Part shown: one piece after another, positions 42,801 to 57,545 of the stretch
Layout: the number at the start of each line of letters is the position of its first letter
How positions within the stretch are numbered: position 1 is the stretch's first letter
From: Zeus faber
Taxonomy: Eukaryota > Chordata > Actinopteri > Zeiformes > Zeidae
Direction: 5' to 3'
NCBI GenBank assembly: GCA_960531495.1
Contig: OY482862.1
Span: 18,078,267-18,142,266 of the forward strand
Length of the DNA stretch: 64,000 bases
Translations under genes and position numbers: made by a program
Notes under the pieces: model-generated
Database searches by the model: none
The model's input: only the letters and a program-made list of their open reading frames with translations
What the model was told of the DNA's origin: nothing

Positions 42801-43256
42801 TGACACCTTTCTATCACAGCCAGCATGAACCTTCTCCGCAATTTGTGCTACAGTAGCTCTTCTGTGGGATCAGACCAGACGGGATGGACTCAGCTCCCCA
42901 CACGCATCAATGAGCTCTTGGGCGCCCAGAACCTTGTCGTTGGTTCACCGGTTGTCCTTCCTTGGACCACTTTTAGCAGGTACTAATCACTGCACACCAG
43001 GAACTCCCCACAAGACCTACCATTTTGGAGATGCCCTGACCCAATCGTCTAGCCATCACAATTTGGCCCCCGTCGAAGTGGCTCAGATCCTTACGCTTGC
43101 TCATTTTTCCTGCTTCCAACACATCAACTTCAAGAACTGACTGTTCACTTGCTGCCTAATACATCCCAGCCCTTGACAGGTGCCACTGGAACGATGCGAT
43201 CAATGTCATTCACTTCACCTGTCAGTGGTTTAAATGTCGTGGCTGATTGGTGCATA
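42800..43256 (-). mobile_element. Tc1-like transposon fragment (transposase N-terminal end)
   Basis: Reads tctgacacctttctatcaca, cgccggttcaccg-type ggttcaccggttgtccttcc, tggaccacttttagcaggta and ccaatcgtctagccatcaca, ending with gtggctgattggtgca, a degraded terminus. This is the N-terminal third of the transposase plus one inverted end, same family as 25620-26395, opposite orientation. The catalytic part is missing. Confidence 0.85.
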
Positions 43257-43317
43257 TACATGTATATACTGTATGATGTAAAAAATGTGATTCATTATTT
43301 TAATTGATTGACCACAC

Positions 43318-43498
43318 CCACCCAATTGAACAAAACAGTGGCCATCAATGCAACAGTTTAACGACATTTGATAATTTTACTGTTGGGCAGAAATAAAAGC
43401 GATGCACCAAGTTAACCTTGTAAAACAGCAGCACAGAGGAAAAGGGAATTGTTGGCAGAGGAGTCTAATGTGCTCCTTCCACAGCAAGTTTGAGAACC
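43318..43498 (+). repeat. Dispersed repeat unit, copy 1
   Basis: About 180 bp nearly identical to 47691-47868 (for example gcgatgcaccaagttaacct, tgtgctccttccacagcaag). At its right edge this copy meets a SINE; the other meets a (AC)n tract. Confidence 0.85.
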
Positions 43499-43508
43499 GC
43501 GCGCGCGC

Positions 43509-43756
43509 TCGCTCAGGAGGTAGGGTGGGTCATCTAGTAATCGGAAGATTGCCGGTTCGATCCCCGGCTCCCCCTGGTAGCGTGCTGATGTGTCTTGAGC
43601 GTGACACTTAACCCCCTAACTGCTCCACGGGCGCCGCTTTATGGCAGCCCACTGCTCCTAGATACATCAGTAACTAGGATGGTAAAATGCAGAGAATTAG
43701 AAATGCATTTTGTTGCCTCAGTACTTGTACTCTGTGCAATGACAATAAGATAAATC

Positions 43757-43762
<6 letters not shown>
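43509..43762 (+). mobile_element. tRNA-derived SINE
   Basis: The head GCTCAGGAGGTAGGGTGGGT (A box) and CCGGTTCGATCCCCGGC (B box) is followed by ttgagcgtgacacttaaccc, the same core as the SINE at 31541-31744. The tail reads gtgcaatgacaataagat before an AT run. It cannot fold into a complete tRNA. Target duplications not identified. Confidence 0.8.
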
Positions 43763-43787
<25 letters not shown>

Positions 43788-44266
43788 ATATATATCACAA
43801 TTATACACACATACGCATACAATATAATTAAATTCTATTGTTTCAATTTCTCAATAACTTGTAATAGCGATTCTTTGGCTGGGAGTTATGCAACCACTTT
43901 CCACTTAAATTAAATAACACCATAGTCAGAAACAGAGGGCATACTGGCATTCAAAATGTTAATATATTCTTTTTGGGTTTTTTTTTTTAATCATATTGCA
44001 TCTCATCAGCAACTCTATCAATTTAGAATACATTTGATACTGAATCAAATCGTGACCCTTTGTATCAAAGCCAAATTGAAAGATTCTGCCCAATATCCAG
44101 CTCCACTGCATTACAAATGAAATGTCCTTGTATAGGATATAGACCACAGAGGAAAGGGAGCCGTCCATTTTTCGAGTTAAGACAGGTGTTTTGCTGACAT
44201 ACAGACAAATCTTTTAATCCTGTCCTCAGGCCACCATGGTCATACTAACACTAAAAGCTAAGCGGT

Positions 44267-44294
<28 letters not shown>
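44267..44294. repeat. G homopolymer, 28 bases
   Basis: 28 consecutive G after agcggt. Potential quadruplex-forming run and an assembly risk. Confidence 0.92.
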
Positions 44295-44297
<3 letters not shown>

Positions 44298-44500
44298 TGA
44301 CAGGCAGGCAGCTGGATGCAGACGCATCAGCGCAGGCCAGCAGGCTGAGGACCGGCTAACTGCTCGACTGGCTGCCTACGTTTGCATCACACTCACACCA
44401 CTAATCTGGATTTCATAAAGCTTCGGAGCATTGCATCATCACTACTATTAACATAACAAACCCCCGGTCCTGGACCCTGTGACTCCCCCAGTGAGAATAA

Positions 44501-44503
<3 letters not shown>

Positions 44504-44543
<40 letters not shown>
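44504..44543. repeat. (AC)n microsatellite replacing the left end of a foldback element
   Basis: About 40 bp of AC, running straight into the foldback element sequence at 44544 where the complete copy reads acacaagcaaataaag. Confidence 0.95.
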
Positions 44544-44546
<3 letters not shown>

Positions 44547-45036
44547 TAAAGAAAACATCTTCACCAATTTGACAAAACATGCTCAGCATTTAGAAAACTC
44601 GCTGCAAATCCGGACGTGTCGAACGGACTGAAACGCCGAAACGCCTTGCAAATTCGGAAAACACCACCGCATTGAAGGAAAACATAAATGCAAAAGCCAC
44701 AACATAACAAAAGTGAGCCGCAACATTACGGAAGTGCGCCACAACGATTAATTTACAATAAAATATATTAAACAAAATAAATTTGTATCTGTAATCGTAT
44801 ATAAGAATTTATAGAAGTAATAACCGGGATCTGCAAGTACCAGCGGAGAAATCGCGGTCAATCCAGATGAATCTATATTTAAAAAAAAAAAAACGTGGAT
44901 TGATATAAAGTTCCTTTTTCTATTTATTAATTGCATGGAGGCTGTTTGGTGCTTGTAGCGAGGAAGCAGGTGGAGGATTTGGACGTGGTGGTCTGGTGAT
45001 AGTTGTGGCTACAGGTTATTACTTGTGTAAATTCTT
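44544..45036 (+). mobile_element. Foldback element, truncated copy
   Basis: 493 bp aligned without gaps to 55637-56129, with only two mismatches seen by eye (gccgaaac/gccaaaac and caaaag/caaagg). It lacks the outermost part of the left inverted arm and the whole right arm. It is followed by (AC)n at 45045-45155 and then unrelated sequence. Confidence 0.9.
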
Positions 45037-45044
45037 ATATATAT

Positions 45045-45157
<113 letters not shown>

Positions 45158-46376
45158 GGATCTTGTGCGACTACGCCGATGTGAGCATCATCAGCCACCC
45201 AAATACAAAACACTGGAAATGGCACCATAACGGCCATCTTCATCTTGTCTACTATGTACTAAAGTGAATTTTACAACAAGCTTGTCACAATGTAAATTGA
45301 GTGGCTGCTTATGGCCATTACCATCCATTACTTTTGGCCTTTTAAAAGTCTCCCTCCTGTGCAGCTCCTCTGAGAGCAGCTGTACGCTTTAACATGTCAA
45401 CATTCTTCACAGGGCTCAACCACCCCACCCAGAAGATGGTTCCAGAATACGGGGCCAGATGAGTATGCTTTTGAAGTCAGAGATTCTCTTCCAGCTCTTA
45501 CTCCGGCTTCTTCTACAGTCCCTCTTTCTCAAACTTCAAAAGACGAGCGGACATTAATCACAGAATCCGACTTGTGGACACGACGTGAATTCCCACACGC
45601 TTCGCCCAACGGCAGAGCAACGCTCAAGACCAATACCACTGGACGTCTTTCGAAGGTGATATTGATTTTAGCTACTTTTGAAAAGTAGCTCCACGCCGAA
45701 TTGAGGTAAGACATGTTCTACACGACCCCGGCAGCTTGGGTGGCACAACACCACTGCTACACTCTGGCAGATACAATCTCACACTGACCATGAATTATTG
45801 AGCAGCCAGCGATGATACTGCTCTGGGGGCTGGGAATATGAGTCACGGTTATCAATTATGCCAACTGGGTAGACTTTTCAATACGGAAAATGCAAATCGC
45901 GTGGCTTCGTCAAAAAAAACATTTTATACACTTATAGAGACTTTTATAGAAGGTCTTCACACTTAAACTTATTTGACAACAGAAGTGGAAGAGGCCCTTT
46001 AGCGTAGGCGAATCGCAAAATTGAATCCTGGCTGAAAACATCAAAACACCGCTATCAATTTCTGACATTCTTTACAGGATGGGAAGCCAAGCAAGTACAA
46101 ATCGCTGAGGGATTAATTCAGTAATAGGCCAAGTCATCTTCCTGTCAGCTTTTGTAAATCCCCAGATGTCTTACAGCCGTATTACTAGAGCTATGGAACG
46201 ACCTCGCATTGCTGTTGCTGTCACCTCAATGCTCCCCCATAGAGAAACAGCTCAATACAAACCCAATTACTGACACGTTGTAAAGGCTGAATGTCATTTG
46301 ACACAAAACGCTTCGGAGCCGCGGGAAACAGACAGATTACAGTGGAAAGTGAATTACTGGGACCCGAGCGTGTTTA

Positions 46377-46823
<447 letters not shown>

Positions 46824-47304
46824 TCAGAGATCCATTGAAAGAATCCATTGTGATATAGAGGTGCAAACATAAATGCAAATCCACATGTCTGATTCAGCAA
46901 CTCTGCCAATTCCCCCGCCCACAAAAAAAAAACGAACAATTTTTTTCACCCTGTTTAGTGAAAGTCTGTTTTGTTTCAAGTTGCCCATTTTGCGGATGAG
47001 CAACTGACCCTGGATCATGTGAAAGCAATGCAAAAAAATTCCTTCACAAATAAACAGGCCTTTCACGTGTGTGCATGACACACAAGCTGAAGGGCTGAAA
47101 TGCAGCGAGGCTCACAAATTCATCACTCATGTCTGGAGGAAACAAAGCGAGACTGTGAGAGAAGAGCACAATAGATATTCTCCATTCCTCAGACATATTA
47201 TCAAGCGTATCTCACAACAATGCAACAGCTATATCTACTATTCAGCCAAGTGACAACCATACAGCTCCAAACTAATACAAGTTTACGTACCCGCTCTCTC
47301 CCTT

Positions 47305-47333
47305 ACACAGACACACACACACAGACACACACA

Positions 47334-47380
<47 letters not shown>

Positions 47381-47385
47381 ACACA
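47305..47385. repeat. (CA)n microsatellite with GA interruptions
   Basis: About 80 bp of CA with occasional AG units. Confidence 0.95.
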
Positions 47386-47690
47386 AAATTCCTGCTGCAG
47401 TACTCTGATGCCACTCGGTATATAGGTCGAGTTGTGTGTGTCCTGGTTGGTTGGAGTTGTCCATGCGCTAATGTACTGTAGCTACATGGCCTGGTCCCTC
47501 AAGACAGCCAGTGCACGAGAACCAAACGTGCAAACTCTGAGGAGAAGGAGTTCAAAATGACTTAGATTTAAGAGCCCAGGCGTCTCCATCTTTTCCCAGG
47601 CACATAGAGGACGCTGATGTAGGGATGATGGTTTTGAGAAAGGCGGCAAATTTACTACTCTCTTTACTAAAGCTACTCCCATAGCTAAGG

Positions 47691-47866
47691 CCACCCAATT
47701 GAACACAATAGTGGCCATCAATGCAACAGTTTAATGACATTTGATAATTTTACTGTAGGGCAGAAATAAAAGCGATGCACCAAGTTAACCTTGTAAAACA
47801 GCAGCACAGAGAAGGGAATTGTTGGCAGATGAGTCTAATGTGCTCCTTCCACAGCAAGTTTGAGAA

Positions 47867-47868
<2 letters not shown>
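47691..47868 (+). repeat. Dispersed repeat unit, copy 2
   Basis: Partner of 43318-43498. It continues into (AC)n (47868-47902) and then cttgtgtgactacgccgcta; a close relative of that last word (cttgtgcgactacgccgatg) follows another AC tract at 45164. Confidence 0.85.
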
Positions 47869-47904
<36 letters not shown>

Positions 47905-48036
47905 TGTGTGACTACGCCGCTATGAGCATCATGAGCAAGAATCACAGTGCTCACATTCCTTTCATTTCCCAATTTGACACCAATAGTACTGAACATGATT
48001 CATAGGTAAAGCCCCTTACAAGTTCCTCAAATGACG

Positions 48037-48175
<139 letters not shown>

Positions 48176-48670
48176 GGGTGGGGGGTATCAAAGCAAACAA
48201 GACTGTGCTTCGCTGCTCTCCACAGAGCCCCAGATTAATTAGTAGCACCAAACAAACCGCGGCTCGAACCTGACATAACTATTTCTGGACCAGAGCGCAG
48301 GCACTCTAGTTACATGCAAAGGGTTCCTCAGAAACAACACTCAAGTTACCGGGAGACGAGCATGCCGCCGCGCCGAGTCTCTGGCGCTGAAAACCAACCA
48401 CATGCAGCTGCTTTTAAAGAACCGGTGGTGTTTCTTGGCAATGTGGAAGTGTCCAAAACAAATAAACATCAAACAGTTACCCTGCTTTGTCTTCACAAAC
48501 ATTAATTCCAAGCGATGAGACTTTAATGAAAGTGCAGAAGGAAGTCATGTGCCCAGCTGCCAAGGAAAGAAAAATGTCTTTTTTTCCTTCTTCACCTCAC
48601 ACACTTTGAGATCCCTCTTCTCCCTCCCTCCCTCCCTCCTTCCTTCCCTCCCTCCCTCCTCTCTCTATCA

Positions 48671-49057
<387 letters not shown>

Positions 49058-49130
49058 TCAGTCTGTCCTACACTGCTCAGTTCAGCTCTGATACGCTACA
49101 CTGTCCAGCTGCTGCTGGACCCCCTCTATC

Positions 49131-49487
49131 TCTCAGAGAGAGAGAGAGGGGGGGGGGGGGGGGCAGTGAAAGAGCGGGAGAGATAGAGGGGGGCAGAGAA
49201 AGAGAGAAAGATAGGGAGAGGAAAAAGGAAGCGAGAGAGAGAAATAGGGAGATAGTGGGAAAGAGAGAAAGATAGAGAAAGAGGAAGCAAGACAGGGGAA
49301 GAGGAGGGGTGAGAAACAGAGGGCGCAGAGAGTGAGAACGTGGGAGAGGGGGGCAGATCGAGAAAGAGGGCACTTAACGGGGGAGAGACAGAGGAGGAGA
49401 GAGAGAGAGAGAGAGAAGGGGGCGGGGCAGGGCGAAAGAGAGGGCACACAGAGGGAGAGAGAGAGAGCGAGAGCGAGAGAGTGTGTG
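49131..49487. repeat. GA-rich degenerate purine tract
   Basis: About 350 bp of interrupted GA/GGA text with a G run near 49149-49163. Probably a decayed extension of the neighbouring (GA)n. Confidence 0.85.
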
Positions 49488-50771
49488 TGTCTCCCTCACA
49501 CAGCAGCACTTGCAACATGTCCAGAGTGCAGATCGCTGGGCGTCTTGTTGTTTACAGCTCTAAGTCGGAGCCTCTGAATATCAATGAGAGGACACACAAC
49601 TTTCTAGTGAGCAGTCTACACCGGGGCTTCTCAACCACTATGTCCCCCGGGGACCAAAATGCAATTTTAATTTTCACATACAATAAGAGACAGACAAATA
49701 AACCAGCCTGTTATCGAAAAAAAAAAAAAAAAAATCTATAATGCTTACTTTGTGTTTCAAACGCATATCGAACCGACAGACCCCAGACCCTCCTTCAATC
49801 CAGATGTACATTTCTCTATTCATTCAAACAAACAAAGGTTCGGGGCCATAAAAAAAATATTCCCAGCAGTTAGGTACGTTTTCTACATTTTCATTGTTCT
49901 AGATGCAAAGCGATCAAATAGTTTCATAGCATGATTCAAAAAAATAGGCCCTCTGAACAAAATGGCATTACTGAACTTGCAGAGAAGGCAGAACTGTGAA
50001 AGATGCTTTTCATTTCATATTATAATGAACAACAGAACAGAGATTGAATGTGCGCATTCATGGCTTTCTGTGTTGATGTCAGATTTGGACTCCACGCAGA
50101 AATAGATTGATTGATTTTATTTTATTTTTATTGCAATTTTGCAGTGCAGTGCTGTCAATGAAATCTTGTCTTTTAAGGCCGCATTACAGTAAAGTAATAC
50201 ATTTTTCTCATCTTCATAGACTGTACTAGTGGTTGTAATCAGTGCCTTTACCTGCTTGATATCCATATTACTAATGATTGTATTTCAAATATTTCTTATA
50301 ATGAAACGAAAGCACCACTATTTATCCCCAAATTACCATCAAACAATCGCCCAGCCCTATTTCACGCAGACCTGTTAATATGGTAATCTAAGTGAAGCAC
50401 CTGAAAATCGTGGCGCTTCTCTGGTTTTGGACTGGTGTTTGAGGCAGTGGCAGTGGTTAGTTAGCGCCACTGGCTTACAATCCCCATCTACTGCACTGTC
50501 TCCAGTTCACACCTTGTTTTAGATCTACTCGCACCTACACTCCAATGTCTTTATGTAATGACTACTTGGTATGTTTACAATTTTTTATCTCTAGTTGAGA
50601 TCAAAAATAGTGCAGGGATTCATCTAGTGTATTTTCTGTGACAAACCCAGATTGGAGAATCCTAACACATACTGCATCTTAAATGTGTAACAACTTGTGG
50701 AGAATTTTAATAGGTCGACATGGGGGCATAATAGTCCCTGGTGGTAGAGAGAGATACATACAAGAAGGGGA

Positions 50772-50949
<178 letters not shown>

Positions 50950-52565
50950 CAAACTAGGGAACAGTAAGTTATTATTCAGCCCTCCGTCAGCACCTCTGGC
51001 TCTTTCTCCCAGTGTCCTCTCTAGTCTCTCTCTTCTACAGTTATTAATAATGTTGGCAGTTCATCTGATTAAATACAGACCAATCTAATGACATTATGTC
51101 CTGCCAAGCCCGCCGCAAGTAAGTCAAAACTAAAGAGCCATACCGTGCATGCAGACATTTGAGTGAAGGCACACAAAGACACAGAAATCTCAGTGCAGTT
51201 GCAGAAATGCATTTTATTCAGTTATTGGAACTTTGAGAGTTTTGAGGATTCAGGTTGAAGGGAATGGATGGCGTCTGCAAGTGTGAAATTGAAGTGGCAA
51301 TCTCAAAAATCTGTTTTGCTGTTTTTGGTCGCACCCTATGGCGAAAAGTGGTAATTGCAGAGGTGTTTTTGGACCTCACTTCCCAAAGATCAAAACAGTC
51401 TGTGGAGGTAGTTAGCACCTAGGCCATCCGTCCATAATAAATTGAGGTCACCAGTACACATGAAAAAAGGGAATGATTTCTCCTGAGACGATTTGCATGG
51501 GGGGACAGTCGCCACAGACACTGGTTCTTAATACTCAGAATACTGCAAATGCAAGCGCTTTCATCAGTGGGCCATAGGCTCAATCCCCTTTGTATTACCT
51601 CATTCGGGGAAAGTGACTTAACCGACATTTATTTAAATGAAAACCTTCGAGATTGGCACTGATAAGCCAGGCCCTGGTAAGTTCCTGTCCTGCATCAAAA
51701 AACACGTTTTCGATTTGCCTGTGTTTAGATTTGGGCCCCGACACTGAATTGTAATTATTCTTTCGCTACAAGGGTGTTCTGGGGTAGGTGGCCTTGGCTG
51801 CAGGCTAGTAGAATGGGTTGGAGAGCATATCCTGTAGAAAGTAATGGTGAGGTGAAAGAGGGAGCTACTTTGGTTTTACAGTCACAGATGTGGGAGGAGC
51901 ACACTGGAATAATTTCCCAATAATTCTTATACCATTTTTACACCAAAATTAGTGGGCTTACCCGGGTTCTTTAACCCCAGGTAAACCTAATAAAATAGGC
52001 AATTGACGCCTTTCCCTTTGCCAGGAGCGATGCCATTCATTTCCCCCCTGATGTGTCACGTTCGACGTCACATGCCGGAAAGGGGCTGTGTTGTGGTTCC
52101 AGTGTGATTGGGAATTAAACAGGAGAGGAGACAACGACAAACAACGACATAAAACTGTAAAACTTGAATCGGATCTTTTGTAAATCTATACTGGATTGCT
52201 AAAGAGAAGTGAAATGATGGAATGATACACGGATATTCCTATCTGTTAACACGCCAGCACCTGGAACTTGGACGCCTGGAACGCCCAGCGCAGGTAAAGA
52301 GGCCAGAATTAGCGGGTCGACCCGGCAGTCCTGTTTACATCAGAGCCGATCGGAGGTGGAGCCGATTAAAAAAAACCCTGTGACTATAGCAGGGTTATTT
52401 GACCCGGCGACTGAAACCGCGATGTTACCTTCCCCACAAACGAGAAATGCTGGATGTTAGTGGGTGTGACTGGGCTTTTGCTGTAATGGGAAAGGGGTAT
52501 TGCTTTGTGCTGCTGTTTTACAACACAGAATTAACTCTGCATTGTGCCATCAGTTCTGAATTCTC

Positions 52566-52614
52566 TGTGTGTGTGTGTGTGTGCGTGCCTGCGTGCGTGC
52601 GTGCGTGCGTGTGT
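52566..52614. repeat. (GT)n-(GTGC)n microsatellite
   Basis: GT repeats passing into GTGC units (tgcgtgcgtgcgtgcgtg). Confidence 0.93.
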
Positions 52615-52759
52615 CGCGGTGTCATCCGGCACATTTTTCTCAACCCAATTCAAGAGGCTTAACAGTATGGTCAAGCAGAAAATGTAAGGACGCTACGAGC
52701 CCTGAGATAATTTGCACCGTGTATAGTGGTCTGTTAACAAACAATTGGCAAAAGAAGTT

Positions 52760-53210
52760 ATGACACCCCACACTCCGGTCATTAATATTCATGAGAGCAG
52801 CAGCAGACCATAGACAGTTTTATTAGCAAGTAGGCCGAGCTCACGTCATCACCAGCTTAAGAATCAAACATCCAGTCCCTCATCATTTTGATTATGGCGA
52901 CATTAGCCCTGGAGAAGACTGTTGAGAGGCCTTGAGACTCTGGTTATTGCTTTTAGGAAAGGTTCCTCCCGTTCCGAGGCTGCCGGCCAATGTGCCAACA
53001 GACATCTGTTTTTTCTCAAACATTTACACAAGTTGTTAACAGGTGCCCTTTCCTTGCCCCCAGCCACCATTAAGCATTCAGCCGAGCGCATTATGCTGTA
53101 TAAATAATGGCCTTGAAAAATGCCCGTCTCATTTGTTTCCTCATGAAAAACGGTGGGAGCCGCTGCTGTAACCCCAACATCAGTATCCGTCCTCCATTTC
53201 AACGGATACA
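52760..53210. promoter_or_regulatory. Candidate conserved non-coding block
   Basis: A repeat-free stretch with clustered factor-like sites: ggtcattaatattcatgaga (POU/homeobox-like), acaggtg (E-box), tgtataaataatgg and cgttccgaggctgccggcca. Its balanced composition differs from the surrounding AT-rich intronic sequence. It is offered only as a candidate enhancer; conservation has not been tested. Confidence 0.25.
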
Positions 53211-54313
53211 CCGGATTTGCGTTTACACTGATAAGAATATGTCAAGAAAACATCTCAAACATCTTTTTGCAAAGTTGGAATAATCAAGCTGATTGCACAT
53301 AACAGACCAAGGACTTCAATCGTGGCAACCTCTTTGGAAGCTTGTGCCAATGATGATTAAAATAAACACAGCTGGTGCTTCTGTGATATCCACCGCTATT
53401 TATTTGAAGGAAAAAGTCCTGCTGATGGCTTATCCAAGGCACCTGTTATAAACAGCTGTTCTACACACACAAAACGCTTGCATTTAAAATTATTTTGTAC
53501 GATATCACTTTTACACTGTGTCAGTCATTTGGAAGCGTCACAGCTCCACATTTAAAGCTGACTGCATCCTAAGAGGACGCACACGCTAACCCAACGCTGA
53601 TTTTAGTTAAGTGCGCCCGCATGAGTTGCACATTTGCCCTGTGGCAGTTAGGGTTATAGCCATTACAATTCAACAGCAAGTTCTTATTTTTGTAGACAGA
53701 CAGCATTAATAATAAGCATGGGTGGGACCTCAATTGTCGGAGAGCTTCTTTTAAATGGAAAGACGCAAATTAGAATTTACCACCCTAACTATAATATAAC
53801 TATAAAGGAAGGAATCTCTGTCCGTCTGCATGTACTTCAATTATCTGGACAACCGTTCCTGTTAGTGTTTGCCCTGGAAGTTAGTGTTGAGCCCTGGAGA
53901 CCTTCACTAGACTAATCGCTGAGGCTTCCAGCACAGATGGCGATGAAACCTGTGTGAGTCCAAGCTGCAGAATGAAGATAATAACTATGTGTGAATGTGC
54001 TTGTACAGAGAGGAGAACAGAATACAATAATTTTACGTACATTATATTTGGTTGAGTCTTATTGTATAATATCAGACTCCTTATACTATTACTCTATACT
54101 TTACTAAAATGATACATTCAATTTTTCAGCAGAGAGGGCCAAAAAGTTAAAAAGAGGCAGACAGTGAGGCAGGTGAGGTACTGGAGCACGAGACCAACAC
54201 AGACTCCTGAGAAACCTCCTCAGACTATTCCTAAGATAGAGGATGACACCACTGCCACCCCATCAAAGAGATCAAGGCACTGCTGTGCTCTGGCCGATCC
54301 TCTGGCCACGACA

Positions 54314-54487
54314 TACACCGATCAGCCACAACATTAAAACCACCTGCATAATATTGTGTAGGTCCCCCCTCGTGCCGCCAAAACAGCTCTAACCCGTGGA
54401 GGCATGGACTCCATGAGAGCTCTGAAGGTGTCCTGTGGTATCTGGCACCAAGACGTTAGCAGCAGTTCCTTTAAGTCCTGGAAGTTG
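54314..54487 (-). mobile_element. Tc1-like transposon terminal fragment
   Basis: Begins with a well-kept terminus TACACCGATCAGCCACAACA and runs through taatattgtgtaggtccccc, ggaggcatggactccatgag and tggcaccaagacgttagcag. This is the end carrying the transposase C-terminus on the minus strand. It stops at ctggaagttg and the rest of the element is absent. Confidence 0.88.
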
Positions 54488-55585
54488 TCCCTCATCATTT
54501 TGTCAAGTTGCTAGGCGACTCAGACCAAGAGACTAACATTTGCATTTAAGTGTGTATGCACTTGACATTTTATTTCAATGAGAGTACAGCACAGAGAGTT
54601 GCCTCTTTGAGTTGCTGTGTGAGTTGTTTATTACATTGTGCTGCAAGTTCAGCTCAGGCACAAATGTGTGCATTTAATTTTACATTTTATACCAGTGCAT
54701 TACAGCATACAGTACTGTTGGTTTATTCTTTGCTTAATAAAGAATAATGAAATGGTGAAATATTTTTTGCGGTTAATTTGCTCTAAACAATATCAATAAT
54801 GCACGTATTGTATCACAAATAACAGAAGGTACTCTTTTATGAAGTCACTTGCAATTTCAGTCACCTTACTTGTAAAAACGTTGATTTCATGTCAAGTATT
54901 GAATCGATAACGAATCACATAGAAATCAAATCGTATCGATATCGAATAGAGTCGTGCCTCAAAGAATTTAAATCGAATCATGATGTCCTTGCCAATAACC
55001 AGCCCTTGAGGCGACACACAAACAGTGCTAAGAACATGAGCGGTTTTGAGGCATGTTAGAATGGCTAGAATGCATAACCTGGGTGGTATTTTCAACAAAA
55101 AAAACAACAAAAAACTTCAAAGACGTGTTTTGGGGATCTCAGAGACCTATATTAACTTGTTGAAAAAGAGTATAATATGTCCCCTTTAAGGAGTGCAATG
55201 GGATGGGGGATAGTTTGAGAAGTTTAGCTATGGGAGTATAGTGTGGATATGTGAGGAGACAGCTAGGTTAAGCCAGGGTCACCGCTATACAGTCTGATGG
55301 CTCCAGACACAAAGGAAGGCCTGAAATCAAAATCTATAATATAAAATCAAGGCTTCCATTGGCCATTGGAAGAGAAATTGTTCACCAACTTCTGCTTTTC
55401 ATCTAGTTTTCAAGGGAATTAGGTGCTATTTCCATGCACCAATTTATAACAAGAGCGCTAGCCTTTTCCCTCCTCCACCAATTAGCCCCACCTTTCCATG
55501 CCTGTCTAAAAGCCGCACTCAAACCTAATGTTCAATCAAACTCAGTTGATAACATCTGATGCCTTTTTTACGGTGGCCCTGAGAG

Positions 55586-56515
<930 letters not shown>

Positions 56516-57486
56516 TATCAGCATAATTGCTGTTGGTAAAGCTCATTTTCGATGGTGGAGGTTCCCGTCCTTTCCAGACATCCATGAAGTGGCCAGAATT
56601 TGTTCCACGTGACCACAAATCAGAGTTCAAATAAGTTCTTGCTACATCTCATGCATTGGTTCAAAGTTGTGCCAAGAGAGTCAGTGTTTAGATTTACTTT
56701 GCCCAGAATAAACAATTTAAGTTTGATGACTCTTATCAGGAAACAGGAATATTGCTATGTTATGTTAGTTGGCTAAACTCGTAAGATTTTAGATGACGCA
56801 TATGTTAGCCATTCAAACTGGAGCCAAGGTCATCTAATTGTTACGTGCCCCTTTCAACAAATCTTGGAGACGCTTGGAATCACCTTGGACCATTTTATTA
56901 TGGGACAGACACTTTTAAAAGATCTGTCTGCTACACTTAAGGGAATGGAGTGCACCCAATTGCATAAACATAGTTAATGTCCGAACATTCAGTTGGAGGT
57001 CTATTAAACAACAATCCTTGAAAGTCGGGAAAATAATCTTGAGCGCCTTGGTTACACATATTAAAGCCTGTTACTAGTTCTTTCTCTGTGCGTTTTAATT
57101 ACAAGACATTTAAAGCCAGAAAATGAAAAAGACTCCCGGGTGAGATTCACAGTAGGATCCCTATCATGAGCTCACATACACCTAAAATCAAAATCTATCC
57201 CCATCACCCCGCACACCACAGATGGCACGCAAATCCAACGACAAAATTCCATACTTGCTTTATCAGTTTCCCCGGCACAAAAAGTGGTGCTATGGACCGG
57301 TGATTTAAAATGTTATCAGCAGTGGAGCGCTTCCTGACTGTGAGTAGTCCGCCTGTCTCCTGTGATAACCTGACGGTGGGCTGAATAGCGGCCACTGCTG
57401 CTGGCATGCCCTGCAGTGTGGGGAGATTAGGTTTGGCCCCCCTCTGTGCTAATGCTCACTGGCTCCTTTACCTGGGGGCACCGCAG

Positions 57487-57492
57487 GTAGTG

Positions 57493-57538
<46 letters not shown>

Positions 57539-57545
57539 TCTCCTC
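57487..57545. repeat. (TC)n microsatellite
   Basis: About 55 bp of TC passing into tcccctctcc. Confidence 0.95.

Noticed and set aside
43509-43580. A functional tRNA gene
   Set aside because: A and B boxes are present, but the acceptor stem does not pair and the sequence continues into a SINE body. The same reasoning applies to 19782-19880 and 31680-31744.
49615-49690. A hAT-type terminus (ggggcttctcaaccactatg)
   Set aside because: Resembles a hAT end word, but no partner end could be found nearby, so it is not listed as an element.
52399-52662. 87-codon plus-strand frame before a GT repeat
   Set aside because: Half of it is GT-repeat translation and the rest has no recognisable protein.
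54120-54300. A possible charged coding exon (aaaaagaggcagacagtgag and following)
   Set aside because: Reads briefly like coding sequence, but stops occur in each frame and no family is recognisable.
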